Shown here in pieces: positions 48,417 to 59,000 of a stretch of DNA of 64,000 nucleotides. A program made the translations under genes and the position numbers. The notes under the pieces were generated by a model. The model saw nothing but the letters and a program-made list of their open reading frames with translations, was not told where the DNA came from and made no database searches. Every line of letters begins with the position of its first letter. Within the stretch, counting starts at the first letter, position 1. This DNA is from Symsagittifera roscoffensis (lineage: Eukaryota > Xenacoelomorpha > Acoela > Convolutidae): contig NC_087066.1 in assembly GCF_963678635.1 (NCBI RefSeq), positions 56,004,312 to 56,068,311 of the forward strand. Reading direction: 5' to 3'.

Positions 48417-51402
48417 TGTATGTTTTTATGGCGCTCCTGGGTGTTATTCTTTCATAACATCATGACCGGCGGAACCGTTAACAAGCACTCCGCGCCGAGC
48501 GGATGCTCACATTAACGCCCTTAATAGGCCTAAACCGCCGGGGCGGAAGGGTAGTTCGGAACGCGGAAGCCTTCCGGATTGCCGTGAATAGTTTTTTAAC
48601 CTAGTTAAGACCGAAAATTCATGAACCAGGAAGGGTGGGGGGAATCGCGAACCCCTCATCCCCTGAGTGGTTTGTGACCAAAAACACTTAAAGATATAAG
48701 CAAAACCAAACAAAAAGTAGTATAGTACCCAAGAAAAACAAAAAACATAAAAAATAACCGAAAAAACCAAAAACAGTAAAAAAGTAAAAAATCAGTAGAA
48801 ATCATCCCCCCAGACAAGATGTGATTCAACCCCCCCGTTTGTTGTTGATAGATATACTGTTGTTACAGGCATTTATATCAGTCAGGATCGTTACGATCAA
48901 TTTTGTGGCCCGTTCGTGAGGCTTGTACTGTAGGGTTATTTGAGCATTTAAGCACGTTAATGATAAATTGCGCTCAATCCGGAGGGGTCAGCTGATTTGC
49001 GCTCAATTCGGAAGGGTCTTGGGTGAAGACCGATCCGGCAAGCAGTACAAGGAGCAACAAGAAGGGGCTCAACGACAACAACAATCGACTGTTGGGTATC
49101 GTTAACAAGTTTTTTATCCATTTTGGTACAAAAAGTAAGATAGTAATCTGTGGGGGGCTCGACAGTGCTGCACTGTAGTGACCCTTCACCGAACTGCGAA
49201 TATCCGAGTTAAGCACCTTAATTCGGAGATTAAACAAACCCGGAGGGGTATAGTATTCCTAGTATTATTACTTATATAGCCTATATTAATAGTCTTATAT
49301 CGATTTTCAGCCAAAAACAACGAAAACTGACCGGTTTTTAGGGTCAAAATTGCGATATTTTGATCCCCCCACAAGTCGCGATTTTTGAGATATCGATATT
49401 TTTTGAAACGGAAAAAAGCGCTAAGTTAGTGTGTTACATCGTAACTGCACTACTGTAATAAGTAGAACCGGTTAACTTTAGTTCGGAAGTGGTTGGAACT
49501 AGTTTGGTACCAAAAACCAAATTTTCCCATTTTTTGATAGTACAAAGCGCTAAAAAATCAGAAAAATTTTTGAAATTTTTGAGTTAGGACAGTAAAAATA
49601 GTTGTTTGGACAACGTCCACTAGTGAATCTACGAGTTTTAAAACCCGCTACCCGAAAGCCTTCCGGGTTGCAGAGAAATCGAACTTAACGTGTTTGATTT
49701 GGTAGATTCACCAATCCGGAGGGGTCCAGGTAGCATAGTTTTTCGCAAATTTTTTCTACAAAAACGTTTTAGATCGGGTCTTTTGCATTGAACTAGAAGA
49801 GTATAGGCCTCTTGAGCTCGGATCAATAATTTTTAGGTCGAAAGGACCAGATTTGAGGAAAAAGTTAGGCGGAACCTATAGGAGAGAAAATTTTTGAATT
49901 TGGAAAAAAGACGTTTTGGTTAATAATTTTGGAAATACTGGGCATATCGAGTTGATCTTGGTACCAATAGATCAGAAATTAGCTGAGCTTACTGATAAGA
50001 TCAGAAATTTTTCGGAAAAACGAGAGAAAAAAAATTTTTGAGATTGTTTTTAGCAAATCACACAAATCCGGAGGGGTACACCCTTCACGTTTTACAAATT
50101 TTTCTGAAAAACCCTTAGACCTCAACCAAAAGTTGATAGCGATTGAACTAAGTAACTTAGGACAGTTCTAGATGGAAAAGGAGAGCTGAAGGCACAAGAC
50201 AACCATAATAGAGTCGAAATTAGGTAAGCGATAAGACCCTTCACCGTTAGTGTGAATTGTCAAATAAGTGCCTTAACTTCAATCCGGAGGGGTCTAGGAA
50301 AGGACCCTATACCCTTCCCAGTTAATTCAAACAGCATAATAGTAACACAGAACGTATTAGGAGGGATATAGGTTGAAAAAGGGAAATCTCCTAAAAACTA
50401 CTTTTACAAAATCGGAGGGCTCCCAATCCGGAGGGGTCAAAGTTTTTACAAGAGGGGTCCCAATCCGGAGGGGTCTTATAGTAGCTAATTCGGAGGGGTC
50501 CAAATCTGGAGGGGTCTAGATTCTGACAAATCCGGAAGGGTCCTATTTGTGCCAATCCGGAGGGGTCTAGATTCTGACAAATCCGGAAGGGTCCTATTTG
50601 TGCCAATCCCGAGGGGTATTATTTTATTAAGGACTTAGGTGAACGAAAGAAAGACTAAAAAGTGAGAAGTATTAAGTTATTAATACACAGGCTAGCTATC
50701 AGTGACTGCACTGGTAACTTGCCTTTAGATAAAAACCAGACTAATACAATACAAGTCCAAACTCGGATATTCGCGACACTAAGTCTAAATTAAAAAGAGC
50801 GTGGTTCATTGGTGTGGATTGGACATAATACATTTTTGGGAAAAGTGACTGCCCTGAGGAATTTAGTAGGTCTAGCTCGGGCAGTCCGAAGGCAGATAGG
50901 TAACACAGTACTCGGTGGGTGCAATAGACGCCCACTTGAGAAAATTACTGCCTTCAAAGTTTTGTCTGTTTGGTGCAGCACCGAGCAGGGAAAGCTTTTT
51001 CTTTAAAAGACAGGTTCGACTATTGTACTGCGACCCACTAAGAGTACAAAACACATACGTTTTTTTTGTTTTTATCATATATACATTCATATTGTGTCAA
51101 TATATATTTTTGGTTTTTGATTTTAAATCAACGTAAATTGTGCTTGATTGGGTAGTGAATACACTATCTTTTAAATTGATTGATAACATCATATTGTGCT
51201 AGTTTCCAAATCTTTGGAACGATAATCGATTAGTGTGAATAAATTTTATACAAACTGTACTCTAATAACATACAGAGATTCGTGGTCACTATTTAATAGA
51301 ATCTGGTGAAATTGATTGTGTTGTGTCATTTTATTGTTAATAAAACTATAAGGTCTCTAGCAATCTAGTTAAGAGTAGGCATTGGAAAGTGACAAATAGA
51401 GA
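48417..51402 (+). other. Motif-rich leader-like region ahead of the retroelement
   Basis: No gene. It holds recurring modules: a CCCTTCACCG or GCCTTCCGGGTT block followed 40-70 bases later by AATCCGGAGGGGTC, which pair imperfectly as hairpins. CCGGAGGGGTC is exact at 48979, 49716, 50284, 50428, 50465 and 50557, with variants nearby. The last ~750 bases are plain AT-rich DNA. It may be the 5' untranslated or LTR part of the retroelement, but no copy of it appears after 63210 within the window. A weak tRNA-Pro-type primer site candidate is TGGGGGGCTCGACAG near 49149. Confidence 0.5.
50411..50630 (+). repeat. CCGGAGGGGTC cluster with 51-bp tandem unit
   Basis: Eight near-copies of ATCCGGAGGGGTC in 220 bases. 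50515-50565 and 50566-50616 are an almost exact 51-bp tandem pair beginning TCTAGATTCTGACAAATCCG. A minus-strand open frame here only reflects the repeat. Confidence 0.9.
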
Positions 51403-54400
51403 ATGAGTCTAGACAAGTCAAGGATACCAAAGCGAGGTATTAGCTCTAGGAAATTCATAACTGAAAAGCAAAGAAAAACGATGACCGATCCTTTTGTGGA
51501 TTGGATCAAGCGATCCCGGTCTAACAAAAGGGGAACGGTTTCAGGCAGAATGGTTGAAACGAGAAGTCAAAAGACCTCAGAAGAGCGAAGAGAACCATTA
51601 GAAGTGGAGGTCAATACGGACCATACCATGAATGACAACCAGGAAGTAAATGAACTGGAAGGGAGAGGCAGAAGGCTGGCGAGTGAATCTACCCCGGTAG
51701 AACAAGGCCATGATCTTGCCACTTCCACCGGGACATTGGATCGAGAAGAGATGTCGGAACTGTCCGACATCTCAACTGAGGTAGCGACAACGAGAAGATC
51801 TCCGACAGACAACACTATGATGGCAGGTGGAACTGGGAAACAAACAACGTCATCATCATTTTCAGAAAGAATGAAGAACACCTTCGGGAACATCTTTCCA
51901 TTCAGCATGGGAGGAGGAGCAGGCAACGATGGTGAGTCCCAGGAGGAAGAAGATGAAGAGGAGCAAGGGGACTATGGATCTCAAGTCAGCCTCAATAGTT
52001 CAGTCCAAGAGAGTGAGGCACACGTCGGAAGAGAGACTGGAACCACGGACAAATTTGGTGTGGTGACAACAATAAGCAAAGAAGCAAACACACCAGGCCA
52101 GTCAAAAGACTTCACGATGAGGGCAAGTTCGGAGCCAGAACCTGGTGAGAATAGAACCAGAGGGCTCTGCAACGCGTCAAATGATCTTGAAACAAACAAT
52201 GAAAAGACGTCGAGGCAGAGAGTCAAGGCCCGGATCTCGACAAGCACGAAGTTACCTGGGACCGACAGGGTTACACCACCACTAGTAACGCCACTGGTGG
52301 ATAACGGGGCAGCACTAGAGGAAGCCTTAAACAACATAGTTGACAGTTTAGGAGAACAAAACGAGCAAATGTCAATAAGGATGAGTGAACTAGAAAGAGC
52401 AGTTCACATTGAGAGAGAAAGGCTGCGGGAAGAAATAAACCGCAACAGACAAGAAGTTGACAGGAGCGAAAAACGCTTGAAAGAGAGAACGGACGAACAC
52501 ATGACGAGGAACTTGTCGCGAATGACAAGAGAGGCGGAACAGAGGGAGTTACGCTTAAGAGCCGACATGGAGAAGTTGAGAATTCAGCAAGAGCAGTCTC
52601 TTGGGTCTCTTGACACAAAGATAGATGCGATGATGGAGAGGCGAACTCAGGCTATCATGGATAGGTTGGACGGGCTACTAAGCAGCAAAAGTGGACCAAA
52701 AGAAGGAGAACCGAATTCGGCAGGCCCCAGCAGGGAACCGAAGGTGAACTTCAATGAACATCAAAAGAGGAAGACGTATGGATCCACTAGAGGCAGGGGC
52801 AGTTCATCAGGCTATGCCACAAGGGATAATGGAGCATGGGGCCCGAACAATAGAGCAAGTTCAACGGGGAACAGACGAACCTCTAACGAACGACCAACGC
52901 AAGGCGCACAGGCGACTGGGAGAAGTGATTCCGGCAATAAGGGGCATACAAGCCCGAGGAGGGGTCACGTGGGCCAAGCGGGAAGTGCTCACGATGATTC
53001 GGATTGCAGGGATGCACCGCAGACAGAGCCTTCGACGAGGTATGGGGACACTCAAGCGGGACACTCAAGGGATTCTACGGCAATGGCCACAGCATTTGAA
53101 CCCCTGAACAGGTCTCTGGAGACATTCCTGACGAGGTTATCTAAAACCAATGAATGCAGTGAAAAGTCCAGGAGAGTCTTTAAGAAGCCAAGATGCTACA
53201 AAGACGAATCTGACGGCTGTATTGATACCTGGATAGAGGTAATGAAGCTGCATTTCGAGGAAGAGGACTTGTCTGAGAGACAGGAATGCAGCGCCCTCAC
53301 CAGCAACTTAGAAGGGACGGCCCTGAACTGTGTCATGGCCAAGAAACAGTATCAACGTGACACTGCAGAGAAAATCTTCGAAATCTTGTTAAACCGTTTC
53401 GGATCAGGGGTGCAGGGGCACCAGGCGATGATGCGCTTCGAGAAACGAAGGCAGCGGGAAGATGAAACTATAGACAAGTTTCTCGATGATTTGGAAATGC
53501 TGAGAAGACGCAGCCAACCGGATGAGTCAAACCGAAGGATGAACCTGGCCGTAGCCTCAAAATTCATCGATGGTGTGAAAAACGATGAACTTCGTACGAT
53601 GCTAGCAACGCATTACACACCACTATCAACTAATGCGCCAACACCGGAGGAGTTGAGGCTCAAACCAAAAGAGTATCTATTGTTGAAACCTCCTTCGAGA
53701 TCTGGATATTACAAGAACATTTATGGCAATTTTAACAACGGACCAGCGAACCAAGGAAACAATTGGTACAAACCGAGGGACGATATGGACAAGAGACGCT
53801 CTTGTGCTAATTGTAGTTCAACAGACCATCATGTGTCAGCATGCCCAGCTTATAAACAAGGCATGAAAGCAATAGGCTTTAGCCTCGAGGACGAAGATGC
53901 GTCAGAATTGGAACATGAGGATTTCATGAGAGGAGTAATTGCGAAATTCGGCCCGAGGTGTTTCTTTTGCAACTTGGAAGGTCATTTTAAATCAGATTGT
54001 CCACAATTCTGGGATGCAGTGGCAGACATCAAGCATCCAAGGCATGAAGAAGCTTTGTCAGGAGTGAAAGCAAGCAAGGCTCGACTTTTGAACGAAGCAG
54101 AGGCACGCAGGAAGGACAAACCTCAAGAGCTGGCGGCAAAGAAAATGCAAGCGGTAACAGAAGAAGCACGTGATCCGGAACCAGCAACTGCGGCCGATGA
54201 CTTCAAGATCGATTATAAGGCAGCCGCAAAGGATGCTCTAAATAGAGTACAGCAGGAATTGGTGACGAAAGAGATCGAACAAAAAGTGAAACTTGAACTG
54301 GAAAATGAAAAGCTTCAGGAGCAACTGAATACCTTCGAAGCAACGGAGTTCGAGGAGACGAAAACACCAAGCAGTTTAGATATGAAACTTAAAGTGATCT

Positions 54401-56049
54401 CCGGTAAGAGGTTCGGCATGGCGCCGCAAGGAAAGAAGATACAGTCGATAATCTCAGTGGCTGGACACCAGGTAATAAGAAATCTGAGTGAACCATCAGA
54501 ATTCACTTTAATGCATTTGGACACATATGCAGATTATCTGAGGCAGGTGGAGCCACGCACTGAATCGAGAGCTGTGCGAGCACTACTAACGACGGGTGGC
54601 CCTCGCATGAAGAAACTTCATGGACGCTACTTGGAGGTCTATGGGCCGTATCAAATAATGCTGAACGTGGATGGAATCAGCATTTACACCAGGACTTACA
54701 TAACAACAGATGATGACCAAATGGGGCAGATCTATTTGGGTGAAGAGGAACTCAAAGTCCGCAGGATAGGCCATGACGCCATGATGGAACAAGACGCGGT
54801 ACATATTGGATATGAAGCAGATGTGACAGTACACCTGCTCGACACCAACGGAACAAAAATCGGAGTCACAGGGCTTCTGGACACAGGCGCGGTGGTGAGT
54901 GTGATGCCGATAAAGACCTGGGAAAGAATGGGCTTCACGCGGGAAGATCTGATTCCTACGAATCTCCGACTAGCCGCTGCAAATCGAGGAGCTATCTACG
55001 TAGCCGGAAGAACACCGGTGACGGTCCTTCACATGGGAGGACGGAACCTTTGGATGAGCTTCCTGGTGGTAGAGAATCTGGACGATGCCGACCAATTCAT
55101 CTTGGGCAGAGATTTTGTCAGGAACTTTGACGTGATGATTGACTTGAACAACGGTCTAATACGGATTAGAAACCCGGACCGAAAGTATGTGAAGAGACCA
55201 ATTAATAGGATAATAACAGACGAGAATAAAGTACCAGTTTTTTTGGATAGAAAAGTAAAATTACAACCAGGACAAGCTGTGGTAGCGATTTTTAGAATGA
55301 GAAATTTAAATTCGTTAAGTGATAGTAAACAGGTTTGCTTAGTACCGAATCCAAATAGTCAGAGTTCGGTGATTTTAGGCCGGAGCTTCTCGGTAACGCG
55401 AAACGGACTGTGTGTCAGTGTGTTGTTGAACACACTGGACACCGCGGTTTCAATCCAGCGTGGAAAGAAGCTTGGTTACGCATTGCCGATGAGGACCGAT
55501 TATGAAGAGACACAAAACTTGAAGAAATATAGTGTCAAAAACTGTCCTTATCATGCCAATAAAGATAAAATTTTAAAGACGATTGATGAATTAGAATCTA
55601 TTCATAAATTTTTTTCAATGAAATCCGAAACGGACGACGGCTTATCAAGCTGCTCGAATTTTCCGGAACGCCCCTCGTCATACGAACTAGAATCTGACAA
55701 ACCGGTTTTGCCAGAGATAGAACATTTAAAAGGGAAAATAGGTGAGGGGGATTTCGAAAAATTGCGGGACCTCCTAAATCGGAACGCTGATGTATTTTCA
55801 AAACATAAGGCGGATATCGGTTGTTGTAATTTCGTCGAACACGAAATCGAACTAGAAGAAGGCGCCGTACCCCATAGGGAAGGCGCAAGGCGAATGACAC
55901 CGCAGAAATCGGAAGCGTGCCGAGCAGAAATAGAAATGTTGCTTGAATACGACATGATAGAACCCTCGAAATCGCCGTGGGCTTGCGGAGTAGTAATGGC
56001 GAAAAAGAAGGGGGGCAGCTTAGATTCTGTTGCGACTTTCGCTACTTGA
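51403..56049 (+). CDS. Gag-protease frame with start of reverse transcriptase (ORF1)
   Basis: 1548 codons from ATG 51403. Residues 1-300 are charged and low-complexity. A coiled coil spans ~309-420. A retrotransposon Gag-type domain spans ~565-760. Two CCHC zinc knuckles start near 800 (CANCSSTDHH) and 852 (CFFCNLEGHF) and would bind genomic RNA. A second charged helical stretch is at ~886-985. An aspartic protease with active site LLDTGA lies at ~1158. The RT N-terminus begins ~1454, and the frame stops inside the RT finger region. Gag is far longer than the few hundred residues usual for Ty3/gypsy. Gag forms the particle and protease matures it. The rest of RT lies in the -1 frame. Confidence 0.9.
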   Translation: MSLDKSRIPKRGISSRKFITEKQRKTMTDPFVDWIKRSRSNKRGTVSGRMVETRSQKTSEERREPLEVEVNTDHTMNDNQEVNELEGRGRRLASESTPVEQGHDLATSTGTLDREEMSELSDISTEVATTRRSPTDNTMMAGGTGKQTTSSSFSERMKNTFGNIFPFSMGGGAGNDGESQEEEDEEEQGDYGSQVSLNSSVQESEAHVGRETGTTDKFGVVTTISKEANTPGQSKDFTMRASSEPEPGENRTRGLCNASNDLETNNEKTSRQRVKARISTSTKLPGTDRVTPPLVTPLVDNGAALEEALNNIVDSLGEQNEQMSIRMSELERAVHIERERLREEINRNRQEVDRSEKRLKERTDEHMTRNLSRMTREAEQRELRLRADMEKLRIQQEQSLGSLDTKIDAMMERRTQAIMDRLDGLLSSKSGPKEGEPNSAGPSREPKVNFNEHQKRKTYGSTRGRGSSSGYATRDNGAWGPNNRASSTGNRRTSNERPTQGAQATGRSDSGNKGHTSPRRGHVGQAGSAHDDSDCRDAPQTEPSTRYGDTQAGHSRDSTAMATAFEPLNRSLETFLTRLSKTNECSEKSRRVFKKPRCYKDESDGCIDTWIEVMKLHFEEEDLSERQECSALTSNLEGTALNCVMAKKQYQRDTAEKIFEILLNRFGSGVQGHQAMMRFEKRRQREDETIDKFLDDLEMLRRRSQPDESNRRMNLAVASKFIDGVKNDELRTMLATHYTPLSTNAPTPEELRLKPKEYLLLKPPSRSGYYKNIYGNFNNGPANQGNNWYKPRDDMDKRRSCANCSSTDHHVSACPAYKQGMKAIGFSLEDEDASELEHEDFMRGVIAKFGPRCFFCNLEGHFKSDCPQFWDAVADIKHPRHEEALSGVKASKARLLNEAEARRKDKPQELAAKKMQAVTEEARDPEPATAADDFKIDYKAAAKDALNRVQQELVTKEIEQKVKLELENEKLQEQLNTFEATEFEETKTPSSLDMKLKVISGKRFGMAPQGKKIQSIISVAGHQVIRNLSEPSEFTLMHLDTYADYLRQVEPRTESRAVRALLTTGGPRMKKLHGRYLEVYGPYQIMLNVDGISIYTRTYITTDDDQMGQIYLGEEELKVRRIGHDAMMEQDAVHIGYEADVTVHLLDTNGTKIGVTGLLDTGAVVSVMPIKTWERMGFTREDLIPTNLRLAAANRGAIYVAGRTPVTVLHMGGRNLWMSFLVVENLDDADQFILGRDFVRNFDVMIDLNNGLIRIRNPDRKYVKRPINRIITDENKVPVFLDRKVKLQPGQAVVAIFRMRNLNSLSDSKQVCLVPNPNSQSSVILGRSFSVTRNGLCVSVLLNTLDTAVSIQRGKKLGYALPMRTDYEETQNLKKYSVKNCPYHANKDKILKTIDELESIHKFFSMKSETDDGLSSCSNFPERPSSYELESDKPVLPEIEHLKGKIGEGDFEKLRDLLNRNADVFSKHKADIGCCNFVEHEIELEEGAVPHREGARRMTPQKSEACRAEIEMLLEYDMIEPSKSPWACGVVMAKKKGGSLDSVATFAT

Positions 56050-59000
56050 ACGCGGTAACGATTAAAGATGCGTACCCGATACCGCGAATAGACGAGAGCC
56101 TATCTAAACTTGGTGATGCCAAGTTCTTCACCACACTGGACTTAGGTTCTGCCTTCTGGCAGGTCCCTCTACGAAAGAAGGACAGAGAGAAAACCGGATT
56201 CGCGTGCGAATTGGGGTTGTACCAGTGGAAGAGGATGCCCTTCGGCTTGTGCAATGCAACAGCAACTTTTCAAAGGCTGATGGCTCAGGCTTTGACAGGA
56301 GTGACCAAAAAGTACGGGAATCTCTTGATGTGCTACGTGGATGACGTAGTCATAGCGACACCGAGCCTAGAGGATCACATTGATCGGCTCGATGAGGTCT
56401 TCGGATGTATGAAAAGAGCAGGCTTGAAATGCAAACCATCGAAATGTGAAATCCTTAAGGATTCGATCAAGTACCTGGGAAGAATGGCGGACAGGCATGG
56501 TGTGAGGCCAGATCCGGACGCAGTAGAAGCTGTGCTGACATGGAAAGCTCCTAGAACGGACACACAGCTCATGAGCTTACTAGGGTTTGCCAATTACTAC
56601 CGAGAATTCATAAAAGGATACGCGGACAAGGTGTACCCGATGCAGAAGCTGACGCGCAACAAAGGGAAAAAGTTCGAATGGAACGATGAGGCACAAGTTG
56701 CTTTCGAGAACATAAAGCGGGAACTGTGCGAAGCGCCAGTGCTGGGCATGCCTACAGAAAAGGGCATGTATGTTCTTGACACAGACGCATCGGTGGTGGC
56801 CATCTCAGGAATATTGCATCAAGAGCAAGAATGGAACGGAAGAACAGTCCTCCGTCCCATTGCATACGGCAGCAAAGTCTTGAGTGACATAGAGATGAAA
56901 TATGGCGCACCAAAAGCAGAAATGTTTGCAGTAGTTACCTTCGTGGAGAAGTACCGTGCATACTTGGGGAGCGCTCCTTTCAAGTTACGCGTGGACAACA
57001 GAGCGTTATCCTGGTTGAAGACCTACTCGATGGATCAGAGTTATATTGGTAGATGGATAGTTAGACTGGATGGCTACCATATGATAGTCGAACACAGGAT
57101 GCGTGATAAACATCAGAATGCTGACAGTCTCAGCAAGAAAACTGAATTCTATGAAAGATTGGAGCAGAAACAGGCCAATCAGGCGGAAGTAAAGGAGGGA
57201 TTCTCGTTTCTGGACAAAGAAACTTATGAAGCGCTTCCCTTAACGAGATGGTTGGATAAGTCTGGACATCCAATTCCAGGGCATCCTGAGTTACCTGTAG
57301 AGAAAGCAGCTGAGATAAAGATCCTGTCCAAGGAGGATCCAGTCCCCTTAGATTTGTTGCTGCGCTCGAACCTGGTCCAGCAAGAACTCTCTCGCATGAA
57401 TATAAACAGCCTCTCATTATTGGATAAAACGGTGCAAGTCACACCACAAGTAATGCGGATGCTGGGTGGATTGTTAGAAAGAGAAGTGACCAGAGATGAC
57501 CCCGAGTGGACAGCAGCAGTGGCATCGCTGACAATCAGTGAGAAGGTGAAGATCGTGCCGTCCAGACGACAACACGAAGAGAACGAGAGGGATTGTAGGA
57601 CAATAGTTCAGCAACTAGTATCCTCAATACCCCAAGAGATTTTAACCAGTACTTCTTACGGACAGAAAGGACAGGAGAGCGGCAGGCAAAAGAAAACTGT
57701 CACTTTTGTAGACCGGGATAAAGACGGTGAAGTTGTAGAACAAAATCTGCTGCAAGACTATTTGTCCGGGGAGAAGGATGAGGAGAAAAACCAGCGATCA
57801 CAAGATCAACACCCGGGACAAGGAAATTTGTCCGGGGAGTCCGAGATAGACGAGAAAATTCCTGAGGAGAAACAGGACCTAGAGAACAAAGTTTTGTCCG
57901 GGGAGTTCAGATGGATGCGAAGGAAATACGGACATGATCTGGAGGAGCGTGCAGTCTCCAGCACAACACCTTCGACGGAGGATAATGATTCCCGAAACTC
58001 AGGAATGGATACCTATTCCGACAGGAATTCCACTTCGGGATCCGAACTGTCAGAACTGGCAATACACACGCTACTAGTGGAAACTCGGGCGAGAGACCTG
58101 GACAGAGAGGTGTACCAGGATCCTGACAGTGATCGCTACCTAATACCAAGCGAAAGAGTCTTTGACAACGCAGCGGATGACTTAGAAACGATAGCGGTAT
58201 CGAAACGTTCGATAAGCCTGTTGCCACAGAAAGAGGTAGTCAGGACTGATCTTCAGCCGTTTCAGCAAGAAACACAACCGTTGGCGAAGATTTGGTGCGT
58301 TAAGATGGAAGAAGACACACATCAGCCCAACGAGCTGAACAGTCAGATGAGAGTCATGAAGACGTACTTGAAGGCGAGATACAGACTCTCGGACCTTCTA
58401 AGGGCGCAGAGAAATGATCGCATGACAAGCAACCTAAAAAGGTGGATAGGAAACGGTGCACCTGACAAAGGTGACCTGGAAAAAGACAGCTATAGGTTCC
58501 TGAGACAATACTTCATGCAGAAGGAGGGGAGGTTATATCTGAACAAGGACGGGATCGTGGCTTGCAGGAGAAGAGAAGAAGACAAGGTCTTATACAAATA
58601 TAACGCGATAGTGTTGCCGCAACTCTATCAGACAGAACTATTATTCAGGTCGCATGATCAGATGGGCCATCAAGGGATCGACAAAGTGTATCAGAGGATT
58701 CTGAAGCGATTTGAGTGGCCTGGGGTGAAAAAGGCATGCGAGAAATGGGTGACAGCATGTCTGTCATGCCAACAGGTCAAGGATCCTAGGAAGTTGCGAT
58801 TTCCTTTACAATCAATTGAGTCGTCTGAATTCAACGAGGTGGTGCAGATAGATCACCAGAAGATATGCATGACAGACAGCGGTTACAACCAAGTCTTGGT
58901 CATGATAGATCACTTCACGAAGTATGCAGAGGCCGTGCCCTGCATAACTGCCTCGGCGGAAGAGACATGCGACCACCTGATCAATACGTGGATAGCAAGA

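Noticed and set aside
50391-50606. Minus-strand 71-codon frame with repeated peptide
   Set aside because: It is just the translation of the CCGGAGGGGTC tandem units.
52271-52618. Minus-strand frames inside Gag and Pol (for example 115 and 119 codons)
   Set aside because: Shadows of the strongly coding plus strand.
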